Source of the DNA: Austropuccinia psidii
Taxonomy: Eukaryota; Basidiomycota; Pucciniomycetes; Pucciniales; Sphaerophragmiaceae
Direction: 5' to 3'
DNA: 64,000 bases
Assembly: GCA_023105745.1 (NCBI GenBank)
Contig: JALGQZ010000013.1
Span: 22,692,105-22,756,104 of the forward strand
Part shown: in pieces, positions 48,575 to 59,345 of the stretch
How the letters are laid out: the number at the start of each line of letters is the position of its first letter
Position numbering within the stretch: the first letter of the stretch is position 1
Notes under the pieces: generated by a model
The model's input: the letters and a program-made list of their open reading frames with translations, nothing else
Told to the model about the DNA's origin: nothing
Database searches by the model: none
Translations under genes and position numbers: made by a program

Positions 48575-50540
48575 TTATTAACCCTAATTTCAGTTCATAT
48601 CATCCTCTCAGCTAACCCATAAGCTTTAGGGGGATAAGCTGTTGAGAAGGATACTTTGGTCTCTAAAAATCTGCAAACATTAGTTCACAGAGCTGATTTG
48701 AGCTTTGCATCTCTACCACTCATTATAGTCTTAAAGATACCAGTATGCAATATGACCCTGTTCTTTATAAGGAGGGAAGTATCTATAGCTTTTTCATATT
48801 CAATAAATGGAAGAAATATGAGATTTGTTTCTATATTTGTCTACTATCACTATATAAGCATCAAGGTTTATATGACCATTTGGTGGTAAGCCTTTGATCC
48901 AGTCCATGTGAGCTATTTAATATACATATCTAGTTTATTGTATCTGAATCATTAAAAATCTCTTCACTGTGTTTCTGTTAGCTTTCTTGAATTTATCACA
49001 AGTGCTACAGTACTCAATGGTCTCTTTCCTTGAGCAGGGCAACTATACACAAGATCTTGGTTTGTTCAAGTGCTCTATCTCCAGAAAATTTTCCAAGGAA
49101 GATACTTTCTTGAATTTTCCTGAGAATATTATTTATCAGGGATCTATCACAAAGTACCATTCCACAGGAATGCTCAGTCCCATGGTAGAGGATTTCATCA
49201 TATAGGTGGAAATTCCCATAATTAAAATCACATTCAAATGAGCCATTTATAAGATGACTAAGGAGTATAGAGCCCATATTACAGTTTTTATCTTGCTTGT
49301 AAGATCTCCTGACTTCTTCAAGAAATTTTGTACCAACATCATTGATATTTATACCCTCAATTGAAATTTGAGTTTCAGCTTCTAAAGGTACATAAGCTGG
49401 ATTTTTAGATGTATTTTATAAATTCAATATTCATTCTTGTGGATCTTTCCTTCCCTATGGGAAATAAAAATATTCCCCCTTCACTCTTTGGTGTCTTGTT
49501 TTCATCTCAACATGTTCCTATTTCTAGTTTTTATGTTTAGAAGTGATTTTACTGCATTTCAATAACCTATAGAGACAAAAACCTGCTGTCATAATATAAA
49601 TTTAGTTTCTATAAGCCTCAAAATAAAAATAAGTATTCCATCTGGCTTGCACCACATCTTGCTTATGTAGATTTTATCTGCCTTGAAACAAAGAAAATTG
49701 GTCCTTCATAATGTTTTTTTTAGAAAATTTGAATGTGGTGAAGAGCAGAACCCAATACTTCTCAAGTAGAAGTAATGTAGATCTTGAAAGGAGCTTTCCA
49801 ATCTGCAATAAGGAGTAGAGGAGCATTTCTCAAGAAATTCTTGATTCTCTGATAATCTATGATTGTCTCCTGTGTCATCTCACACACTTTCTTTTGTTCA
49901 CAGATCTGGTAAAGGCTCTTACCCAAAATTTCAAATTCCTTAATATGTTTCCCTTAGTAGCTAGAAACACCTAGAAAATATATCCTCTCTTTATTTGTGT
50001 GCATGATAGTATTAAGTAGGAGTTCTACTGCTTTGCTCTTGTCTATTCCAGTTCTACGACCAGAAACAGCATTTCCAGGCTCTTTCTATCATTGGAAACA
50101 AAAATTAAGTTTTTTCATCAATATCTTAATATTCACCTTCATCACTTTTTTTAGAGCTCTCTAGAGTCTTTCCAAATGCAAGGACCATATATCTGGAAAA
50201 ATTATAATATCATCAATTTAAATAATAAACCATCCTTCTGATAATTCAGTGTGGAAGATGTTATTCATCATTCTTTCTCTCTGGTTAATATGCTATTGCA
50301 TTTATCTCTGATAGCTGTAGCCTAAATTCTTAATTTTTAAAGGCATTCTTCAGTATTCATAAATATTAAAATGTGAATTAATCCTAAAAATCTGTCAGCA
50401 ATTGTCTGCCAAAAAACTCTGGTTGAATCAATTTAATTCATTTATTTTGCCTTCAACAGCTGTTTCAAAGTCTCTTAAATTCATGGAAAAGGATATATTC
50501 CAGGGATATGAGATCAGCAACTATCCTGAATCTATCATTG
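48575..50540 (-). pseudogene. Gypsy II pol, second part: RT core, RNase H, integrase
   Basis: Older Ty3/Gypsy polyprotein, minus strand. RT: MMNNIFHTELSEGWFII, then a stop, then IDDIII near 50,200; this is the Y-I-D-D catalytic motif with Tyr changed to a stop but both Asp kept. RNase H and connection follow, much broken. Integrase: the H2C2 region (YHGTEHSCGMVLCDRSLIN at about 49,150-49,200, then YCSTCDKFKKANR) and core AHMDWIKGLPPNG with the first Asp. SGRDAKL follows, where the second catalytic Asp (SDRD) is now Gly, then YGLAERMI with the Glu. It ends near 48,575 just after the core. The left-hand integrase tail is absent. The RT is split from its N-terminal part by the insertion of Gypsy I. 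Confidence 0.85.
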
Positions 50541-51265
50541 TGTCACAGGGGCTGTTTAAAGTGAAGAGGGAATGGTACTCACTTATGGAGGGCTGAAGGG
50601 TGGAAGAAAATTGAGTACACTTAATAGTGTAATAAAGATAGAATTTCTAAGAAAATAAATATAAGAAAGCATCAACAAGAATAGTAAGAGTAAAGAATAA
50701 AAGAGCCGACCACAAACAAGTCCAAGTCCATTGTTTTAACCTTTCGGAAAGAAAGAGAAGGGTTAATAAGAATATGGCCACCATAGCTCTACTGAAAAGG
50801 GGAGGAAAAGGCAAATACCAACTTAAAACCAATAAATATAATACCCCAAAATAAGAGTAATAATTTTTATTAAATAATAAATCAAATATACTAATTAACT
50901 TGAGGAAAGTCCTCAGAGGGAAGAAGAGGGGTGGTATATGTGGGAATCTACCAGCTGTTATCCAAAGAGGGAATTTTCTTGAGAAGAAGCTTCATTTGAG
51001 TTTATTTGAATAATACAGCCCCTGTATGGATTTACATGGTCTGTAAAAGAGGTGTGGTGGAGCTGGGTGATCATACAGCTTCAGTCTTGTGAATACAAAA
51101 CTGTATTTGGAATATCCAGCCTGTATTGATGAGCCAAGCTGTATGCATGTTTCAGCAAGAAGATTTTCTGAAACTGATTCCTGATACACTTACTGGATTT
51201 TCTGGTTTCATGAGTTTAAGTGGGTTGAAGTTTGAATTCCCTTACCCCTGATGGTGGCTGTGACA
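50541..51265 (-). repeat. Gypsy I 3' LTR
   Basis: 725 bp. On the element strand it starts TGTCACAGCC and ends CCTGTGACA. It aligns end to end with 59,346-60,090, apart from about 20 bases present only in the other copy near 59,930. Confidence 0.93.
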
Positions 51266-51281
51266 CTATCCCCCTCTTGAA
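51266..51281 (-). promoter_or_regulatory. Gypsy I polypurine tract
   Basis: On the element strand, TTCAAGAGGGGGATAG runs up to the 3' LTR start. This is the plus-strand primer site, in the right place and purine-rich. Confidence 0.8.
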
Positions 51282-53978
51282 GCTGGTGGGATCCTGAACG
51301 CCATGATATCCTTCCACTCTTCATTGTAATCCCCAATTCCCCACAAACCTTTTTAAAATCTTCAATTTTATAATTTTCTTTCTTTTTGACCATTATAATG
51401 AAACTCTTTCCCCTCAATATCCTTGTTCTTTCTTTTTTAATTGAACATTTCTCTTCATTAAATAAGTGATTTCCTTTCTTAAGTTATTTCCTGCCTGGTG
51501 TCTTTTTTCTGCTTTAAATCAAGGAGTTTTGGGGACCATAGGCTGAATCCCAAAATGGAGTCCACCATCATCTCCAGATTGAAAAATGGTGAAGAATGGC
51601 TATATGGATTCCTAGCCACCCCCAAGAATTGGCCATAACGTCTTGAGGCCTCTTCTTGCACCAGGTCCTTTAGTATGCATATCTGAAAAGGGGTCTTGTC
51701 CCCATAATTCTTGAAGAAATTGGCCCAAATGGCCTCCTTAGGTCATTTGGGTTCCCTGTGGTTCAATACTGGTCCTTTCCATCCCATGGAAATTTTATTA
51801 AAATCTTCAATTTTGGCTATTTCTGGCCTTTTGGGCCATTTTTTGGTTTTTTATGGGCCACAGTCCCGCAGAACCCAGTTTTTCTGGGGTTACAGAGGGT
51901 CCAAAGGATCAATTGGAGGTCTTTTGGCCTTATGGCCTGGACCCATTGAGGATGCTCTAGGACCATAAGGAATAGTGAACTCCCCAGAGCTGGAGGGGAA
52001 TTCCTGGATTGCTTATTGGGCCCCAAAACAGTTTTGGAGCCCCACATTGAGGATCTTGCTGGAGCCATAAATGCATTTATGGCCCCAAATCTTGATTAAC
52101 TTCAGGATTTTGATATGCATATCTAACTGAATGATTTCTTTGGCTTCTATGACTCTAAAAATTAGCTCCAAACTGACTGAACTGACTGAATCTTCTCCTT
52201 CTTTACTTCCACCTTCTTTCCTTTGTGGGTCTGGCATCTTCAGTCAATTGGGCTCACCCTGGTTCATCGCCTCTTCAGGCTAATTTGATCCTCAGAAAAT
52301 GTATGATGGTTACCAGATGGTTGAAATCTTTGATATACCTTGCTCTGAGTGTTTTATGAAGGTTAAATAATGCTTCCAACATTTTGACCCCAAGTTTTCA
52401 AATTTCTACTTCTGTTTTTTTGGGAAGACACCATGTTGATGTCCAGGATTGCCACTGTTCACCTTCAAAAGATACTTGTGGAGAAAGAAGGATGGGCCTT
52501 TTGGGAAAGAACTCCAAGTTCCTAGGGCCCACAATCCTGATGTTACTTCAAGCTATTCTAGCTTTAAGTGATTTTATTTTCTTGTATGACTTGAAGCAGA
52601 TGACTTGAATTAGTGACTGGAACCAGGCAAAGAGAATTTGCAAGGTGGACCAATGTTGAAGGTCCTATTCCCACTGGTGAAAGGCCAATTTACTTCAGCT
52701 CACAGGTACCAATCCCCAGGATAAATAATCAAAGGGGTGGTGAAAATAATAGGGAAGCTTGCTAATTCACCAACCAACCCAGATGCTGAAGGAAGAAATG
52801 GATTGGATAGTGAAGAATTTGAGGTGATTAGTTAATTTTTTGGATACTCAACCCCCTTTAAATAAATTCCACAGTCACATTATCCCCAGTAACCCAACAA
52901 ACTTTCAACCTGTCCTGTCTTCACTACTGTCTTCCTTTCCTCCCACTTCCAGGCCTGTTCTGGCTTCACAAATGAAGTCATCACCAGCCAAAGAATGTAA
53001 TCCTGGTCTTTTTTGCCATTTCCCACTGCTCAATTATTTCAAAATGGGGAGCTTCGGCCAATCAGGGCTACCAGAGAGGATTCAACTGTGGTGAATGAAG
53101 GTCAGGATGCTGTGGCCATATTATTCAGGAGGTTTTCTAAAAATAGTAGGGAGGTGATTGTGTATGCTAATTATAGAATGGTCCCTGGTACTTCTTCTGA
53201 AGAGATGGCTGAAAAGTTTGCCTGGTATGAAGATGAACTGATAAACAAATTCCAGATGATCTTTAATGATCTTGGTAATTATAGCTAGTTTGTTGTCCTT
53301 TTTTTGTGTTTGGTTTGTCTTTTATCCCCACTCCTATAGATACTGACATTAAAAAACAAATGGAAACTCCCCATACATGATATCAGAGGGTATTCTGCTG
53401 CTTTATAAAGAAATGAAAGAAACAAAATTATAAAATTAAAGATTGAAAATGAAATGTAAGATAAAAAGGGAGTAAAAGAAGAAAAAATGAAAGAAACTCC
53501 TTAGAATCTTCCTTCTTGTGGTTAATAGCTTCATTTTGGCCATAATTTCCCTGAAAGATAAAACCAAGCATTTGTTGCTCACAGAGTGGCCAAGGTGTTG
53601 CTTTCAAAGAATTAGAAACCCTCAGAGATGCATACCAGGAGATGGAACTTAATTTCATAACTTCCACTCCCCGCCAATCACCATAAAAGAACAGAGAAAT
53701 TGGAAATCAGCTACTTTGATTTAAATAATATCTTGAATAATGATAAATGGAATAATTCAGAAAAGAAAAAGGAAATTTGGCCATATCTCAATGGAAGGTC
53801 CAAATTTGAGGGTATTGATGTTGCAAGGCCTTCTGGATATTTCCAAAGGATTGACAAGTTCTCACAAAGTGGAAAAGGTAATTCACACAACAAATTTGGG
53901 TATAATATCCCCTTAAAGGTGCATGCCAGGAGAGTAAGTTACTTTCATAACTTCTACTCCCCATAAAGCACCATAAAA
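51282..53978 (-). other. Gypsy I long 3' region between pol and LTR
   Basis: About 2.7 kb between the end of the chromodomain frame and the polypurine tract, much longer than the short 3' untranslated parts common in Gypsy elements. It contains GC-richer DNA (51,700-52,070), an opposite-strand ORF remnant (52,640-53,288) and a duplicated segment of about 58 bp (53,630 and 53,921, 291 bases apart) beside the pol end. No further sense-strand gene such as env was recognised. Confidence 0.7.
52640..53288 (+). pseudogene. Opposite-strand ORF remnant inside Gypsy I
   Basis: Unknown function. The plus strand, antisense to gag-pol, keeps protein-like sequence. A frame near 52,648 reads WTNVEGPIPTGERPIYFSSQ. 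After a frameshift near 52,735 it continues RGVVKIIGKLANSPTNPDAE up to about 52,830. Further shifts lead to a Ser/Pro-rich middle. Last comes an open stretch of 91 codons (53,013-53,288) ending KFAWYEDELINKFQMIFNDL and stop. The order is natural for one low-complexity protein with a charged C-terminal helix. From memory similar ORFs accompany rust Gypsy elements, but I could not check this. It is broken by stops and at least two frameshifts. Confidence 0.5.
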
Positions 53979-54239
53979 TCAAACTCCTGAGGTATTTGGG
54001 CCAGGCTTGTGAGGATACAAAGTATGGAAGTCGTTAACAAGGTCTGGTGAGTAGGTAAGGTTAGAAGCTGGTTCCCAATATGTTCTTTCTTGGTCTTCAC
54101 TGTATCTTTTCCACTCTACAAGATACCATAATATACTTCTCTTGAGTTTTGAGTCCAGAACCTGGGTAAATTCCCATTCCTCTTGCTCCCCCACTAATAT
54201 TGGTGGTGGTGGCAATTGATTTTGGTTTGGGATTGTTTA
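53979..54239 (-). pseudogene. Gypsy I chromodomain
   Basis: About 78 codons in the same frame as the integrase above, separated from it only by a TAA at 54,237-54,239. It reads EEWEFTQVLDSKLKRSILWY then LVEWKRYSEDQERTYWEPAS. This is the chromodomain fold signature, with the Y-L-V-x-W strand and the W-E-P helix start. In chromoviruses this domain binds modified histone tails and steers integration. The family's usual G after K in the W-K-G/R-Y turn is Arg here. Well preserved. Confidence 0.88.
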
Positions 54240-55241
54240 TTTCTTGACTGGTTCTGATAAGGACACATGTAATACAGGGTGAACTGAATTCCTTTGTTGA
54301 GGTAACTTTAGGTGATATACATGGCTTCCAATCTTCTTCAAGACTTCAAAGGGTCCCAACAATATTTCTGGAAGCCTCTTGGTAGGTCTTGTAGTCTTGA
54401 TATTCTTTGAGGCTAGCCATACTTTGTCCCCAGGCTGGAAATCAGGTGGAATTTTCCTATTTCTATCTTCAAAATTCTCAAATTTCCTTATTGCGGACTC
54501 TAATTTGTTTCTGACCACTTGCTGTACTGATTGGAGTTTTGTTGATAAATTTCCAGAAGGTGTGTCTTGAGAAATGTGAATGGAATCAAAGTTTGTATTT
54601 TTTCGATAAATGGTGAAAAAAGGTGATTGTTTTGTTGATTCATGTTCTTCATTATTGTAGGAAAATTCAGCTAGAGGGAGCCAGATGTTCCAGTCATCTT
54701 GATGGTAACTGACATACATCCAAATATACTGTTCTAGAATCTGATTTATGCTCTCTGTCTGTCCATTTGTTTCAGGGTGGAAAGCAGTTGAAATATCTCT
54801 GGATATCATGAGCTTCTGAGATAATTGGGTCCAGAATGATTAAACAAATAAGGAGCCTCTATCACTGACAATACTTACTGGAAGACCATGCTTGGAAAAG
54901 ACATGGCTGGTAAAGATTGGAGATAAGTCCAAGGCATTAATTTTTTAATAAGTTGGAATTAATATTTCCACTTTTGAGAATATTTTCACAACTACTAAAA
55001 TTGAGTCAAAGTTGTTGGACAATGGTAATTGAGTGATAAAGTCCATTGATAATGAATTCCAAGGACCAGATTGAATTGGAAGAGGCTTGATTAATCCAAA
55101 CTTCTTATGATGAATTTTCTTGTCTCTTGAACATTTCTGACATGAGGACACATAGTCCTTTATGATTTGAATCATTCCAGCCCAATAAATATTACTCTTA
55201 ATAAGCTTGATGGTCTTCTCCTGGCTAGGGAGGCAATCCAA
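54240..55241 (-). pseudogene. Gypsy I integrase and GPF/Y module
   Basis: Integrase in one main frame with a few stops. Zinc region: the Cys pair SSCQKC is kept, but the second His of H2C2 is replaced (DCLPSQ where AGHPGQ is usual). Core: Asp in SMDFITQLP (about 55,035), Asp in SIVSDRGSLF (about 54,880), and Glu in ETNGQTESINQ. There are 35 residues between the second Asp and the Glu, counting one stop codon, so the DD35E triad is intact. The C-terminal part has DKVWLASKNI and LGPFEVLKKIGSHVYHLKLP, the GPF/Y module, then HPVLHVSLSEPVK. The 190-codon piece (54,240-54,809) is the longest open reading frame in the window. Confidence 0.92.
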
Positions 55242-56050
55242 CAGTGAGTCATGACTCTTTTAAAGGATATCCAATGGAGTTTCTTGATTTATTGAATTAA
55301 CCACTTTATCTTTGAATAATACCAGCTTGCCTTGAGGTTCAAGAGAATAATCTGGCACTGATTCAACTTTTTCTAGTTTCTTGAGTACGTATTTATAATC
55401 TTTGTCTTGCCATACTTCTTTTTGAATTTGATCAACTAAGTCTGAAAAAAATTGTACCTTTATTGAGAAGAATATTTATTCTTTAATGTCATGTTGCTCA
55501 AGAACTTGATTGAAATGTTTAGGATGCTTGCTCATGAAGTACACCCCCCTCTCTGGGTACATTTTCTCCCAACATGACAAGGCATCTGGTAAAGTGGCCA
55601 GCCTTCCTGGGCAGTAGGTGATAGTGAAATGAAGCTTAGAGAGAAATTAAGCCCAGCAGACTTGACAGAAAGTAAGGACTTTGGAAGACATAAAGTATTG
55701 AAGAGAGGAATGGTCTGTCAAGACTTAGAAAGATTGAGAAAGAGAAAGAAGAAACGCTCTCCAGAACTTGAGAGCCCAAACTATGCCAAGCAGTTCCTTG
55801 TCATGATTTTCATGGTTGAGTTCAGCTGGCAGAATCTTGCCACTATCAAATGCAATGGGATTCTTTCCTGAGTCATTCACCTGACTCAGTACAGCACCCA
55901 AGGTATAAGCAGAAGCATAAGTCTCCACAATAGTTTGTAGAGAAGGATTTAAATGATAAATAATACAAGCAGTGTTGAAGGCATCTTTGACTGATTGAAA
56001 CTAATTGAGATCTTCCTCATTGAAGATAAAGGGAGAATCTCTTTTAAGAA
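55242..56050 (-). pseudogene. Gypsy I RNase H and connection
   Basis: Begins after the RT deletion junction near 56,050 with PFLKRDSPFIFNEEDL and NPSLQTIVE. RNase H follows: ETYASAYTLGAVLSQ, where the first catalytic Asp of the usual TDAS is Tyr. NHDKELLGIVWALK has the Glu, and after a stop LTDHSSLQYFMSSK is kept. Continuing in the same frame, TITYCPGRLATLPDALS (with a TYRPG to TYCPG change) ends the domain. A linker leads on to LEPQGKLVLFKDKVV, just before the integrase zinc region. Confidence 0.82.
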
Positions 56051-56612
56051 GGGACCAAATGACATCACCAAATACTCATAACTACCATATTTGGCTCTAA
56101 AGGCAGTAAAATGTGCATCCCCCTCTTTAGTTCTCAGCATATTATAAGCACCATGCAGATCTATTTTGGAGAAGATAGTGGAACCATTGAATATGGTAAG
56201 AAGCTGGTTCATAGGAGGGACAGGATACCTGTTCTTTCTAGTGTCAGCATTGAGCTTGAAGTAGTCAATACACAGTTGGAGACCATCATCCTTTTTTCTT
56301 AACAAAAATAACAGGTGCTCCTGCTGAAGAGGATCTTGGCCCAATGAATTCTTGCTATAAATTCTCTCGAATTCAGGCCCATAGTATTTCTGACTCATGA
56401 TTGGATAAAGAGTGGATAAAACCAATTGGTGGTAGAAGACCCTCAAGCTCAATATGATGATCACAGGCATGGTGTAGAGGAAGTTTTGCTTTTTTCACCT
56501 TGGAAAACACATTCAAATACTGGTGATAAGCAGGGGGGACTACCCTCAGCACAGTTTCAATTTCTTCTGGCTCTTCCAGGGATCCATGGAAGGATAAAGG
56601 AGGAAGTTCCAT
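56051..56612 (-). pseudogene. Gypsy I reverse transcriptase, catalytic core deleted
   Basis: The N-terminal half of RT is recognisable: HHACDHHIELEG upstream, then LCIDYFKLNADTRKNRYPVP, IFSKIDLHGAYNMLR with the first catalytic Asp, and FRAKYGSYEYLVMSFG. Directly after VMSFG the sequence jumps to PFLKRDSPF, which belongs just before RNase H. Judged by related elements about 110 residues or more are missing, including the Y-x-D-D motif, the thumb and most of the connection. The junction is near 56,050-56,057 (GGGACC). The enzyme cannot work. Upstream of it a frameshift separates the 56,373-56,612 frame from the 55,949-56,470 frame. Confidence 0.88.
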
Positions 56613-57300
56613 ATCCCCTTGAAAGAGATGAAGTGAAGATATATTAACCTCTTCTCCAAAATCTTTTATATGTTTGAAGACTTCATCTCTTGATGGAATT
56701 AATTACTGATAGGGAATTATGGAAGGGATATGGACAGAAGAAGGAAGAGAAGGTGTCTTAAGTTCACCAACCAGAGCTACACTCTTTAAAGCATTGAAGA
56801 ATTAATTACTATTAGAAGAATTAATACCAGTAGAATAATAGGTGATCAATCCATTTTTCCAATCAATAATTGGATTAAAATGTTAAAGGAAATCATAGCC
56901 CAATATTAGGTATTCTCCCTTGGGGGAATCTATGATAAAAAGGTCCCATTCAAAGCTTGGGAATGAAGGAAAGTCAACAAGCCACTTGGTATAGTGAGTG
57001 ATGAACAAGGAAGTTGATTCATTGGAATCCAAAATGAAAAGAGGAATCTTTTTAGGGAGCTCTTACATGGTAAATGAGTACTTGAGAACAGAATCCTTTG
57101 CAATAAATGAGTTTTTAATGCCAGAATAAATGAGAATACTATAAAAAATATCAGAGAAAGAAGAAAAAATAAGACATTTTTAAGACTTCTTGACACTGGT
57201 ATTCATAGTGAACAATTGTTCTCTTGAAGGAATAAGTGAAAGCCATTGATCACATGATGATTCCCACTCAGGGTTTTCCCTGCTTGTTAGGGGAGCCTCT
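56613..57300 (-). pseudogene. Gypsy I protease region, decayed
   Basis: The aspartic protease region between gag and RT. Recognisable pieces on the minus strand include IPLFILDSNESTSLFITHYT and DFPSFPSFEWDLFIIDSP, and GEYLILGYDFL, the family's C-terminal I-L-G-x-D-F motif. The D-S/T-G active site is not legible in a single frame near 57,130-57,170. Many stops. Confidence 0.6.
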
Positions 57301-58610
57301 TGATGACCCTGGCCTATTTTGAGGCCTCTTGAAGCATTTTTCAATTGGGTTCTTTCCACCAAAAGAAGCACATAAGCCTTCTTTGATCCTCCTCTACTTT
57401 TCAGAACCAATTAATTTATTTTCCTTATTGAGGAGAGAAGCATGAGGCCTATCCTTTGTGACTTGAAAATTCTTCCCCTTCTTGCTCTTCTTGGAAGATG
57501 AATCTTGAAGAGGCCTAAAAGAACTGTATCCAGTGACTGGAGGCTTGTACTCTTGATGACTACCCTTTTCCTTCTGCCTCTCATGGTACCTGGTATCCAA
57601 CTCCAAAGTAATATCCATGAGCTGTTGAAGTCTATCAAAATTAACAGGGTGAGAAGCCAACTGGTCCAAAATTCTTGATGCCAATAATCTTCTATAAACA
57701 TGAATATAAGCCCTTTCTCCCCAATCCCCAATGCTTGACATTAAGATTCTAAAATCAGCAACATACAAGGATACATGACCACTTTCCTTCATCCTTAGAT
57801 TATCCAGCTCTTGTTCAGGCTTCCTGAATTCATTGGGATCACCAAAAAAGTGAATAACTGGGTTTCAAACAATTGCCAATTTTGGAGTAGTTAGGATGGC
57901 TCTTCATTGTAGATATTTGATAGATATGCTTCAATCCATTTTCCAAGTATACCAGTGAGAAAAGAAGTTGATTAAAGAACCTTCTTAATTTCAGAGAAGA
58001 AGTTTTCTGGGTCATTACAGAAAATTAATTGACAGAATTGGATAAATCCTCTTAGTTTATGGGCTTGGGTACCATCAAAAGAATCAGGTGCCTTCATTGA
58101 TAGATTCTCTAATTCTGGGGCTCTTGAATTTTCACTGAGGGAAACTTCTTTAGTAATTTTTTCCATTAATTGAGTCATTTGCTCCATCATCTTGAGAAAA
58201 TTTTGTTCAGTTTGAGAGACAAGAGGTTGATTAGAAGAAGTTATATTTGGAGCTTCAGAAGTGTCAGGGGAACCTTCCAAGGCAGCTGCTAATTTAGTTT
58301 CCTCAGACTCTTCCTCTTCTACATACTCCTCCCCCTATTCATATTCATCTTGCCCTAATCTGCTCATATGCCCTTGAGACATACCAGGATATCCACCCAA
58401 AACACCAGAGAATTATCTTCATTCTCTTCATCTAATACCTCCTCTTCTGGAAGGTGCTTCTCCTTCCATTGGTGGTCCTCTGTCCAAATTTTCACTCAAT
58501 TGATGAGCTGATGGTGTGCAATCAAGAGGAACCCTCACTATAGGAGTGAGTACAGCTTGATTTCTTTGGGATCTTGTATTCTTGGCTGGAGGGCTATTCT
58601 GAACAGGCAT
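57301..58610 (-). pseudogene. Gypsy I gag
   Basis: Capsid/nucleocapsid gene. The start is taken at 58,610 (MPVQNSPPAKNTRSQRNQ), seven codons inside the longest frame, because this opening is the natural family start. Segments: 58,428-58,610 N-terminal basic part; 57,972-58,280 with MMEQMTQLMEKI and MKAPDSFDGTQAHKLRGF, the capsid start; 57,394-57,792 with VADFRILMSSIGDWGERAYI and LASHPVNFDRLQQLMDITLE, the capsid C-terminal half. After a stop, the zinc knuckle (about 57,360-57,395) reads C-A-S-F-x4-N-x4-C, so the second Cys and the His of CX2CX4HX4C are lost. Confidence 0.85.
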
Positions 58611-59345
58611 TATTGAAGAATAAGAAAACAAACTTGACGATACTTTGAGAATAAAAAATAAGGCTTTACCAAATAAAAGATATGGGAATTCTTATTGAAA
58701 CTTGAGGAATCAATCAACAGTCTTGAGTTTAAATTAATTTGAAAATGAGAAAGTCAAAATTTTATAAATGAATCAATATTCTTGGATAGTATCAAATCAA
58801 TTTCATTAAATCAATAAATCAATTCAATCAGCTTATCAATTCAAATAAAAGTAAATGTTAATAATATCTTTAAGAATTAAATAAATCAACAAATGTCTTC
58901 AAAATCAGTTCAAGGTCCTGAGGCATTAAATCAGTAAATCAATATCTTGATGAGTCAAAATCAGATCAATAAGTAAATTTAATCTTTGAGATCAATAAAC
59001 CAATCTTGAGGAATTCAACAGTCAATCAAATCAATCCAATTCAATGAACCCCTTAATCCAAATCAATTATCCTTATGAATCCCAATCAATTAACCAATCA
59101 ATGAAAACCTGATATCCCTGAATAAAAAAAAGAAAGAAAATTTGGAAATGATTGAGAATTAAGATAGAGCAAAGTGGTCAGCAGAATTAAGAAATTGAAA
59201 AGAGTAAATTTTTATAGGAGCAAAATGAATGAGATTGAAATTTATGATGAAATCATAAAATCATAAATTCATAAAGGGACCATAATTTATTAATGAGCAA
59301 AATGAATTTAAATAATGAAAAAAAAATTGTAAATTAAAAATATTA
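58611..59345 (-). other. Gypsy I 5' leader, rich in AATCAAT words
   Basis: About 735 bases between the 5' LTR and gag. The plus strand has many copies of AATCAAT, ATCAATT and similar words between 58,700 and 59,110. The bases next to the LTR are A/T only (ATATTTTTAATTT on the element strand), so no tRNA-type primer-binding site can be read; it has decayed or the element uses another primer. Confidence 0.7.
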
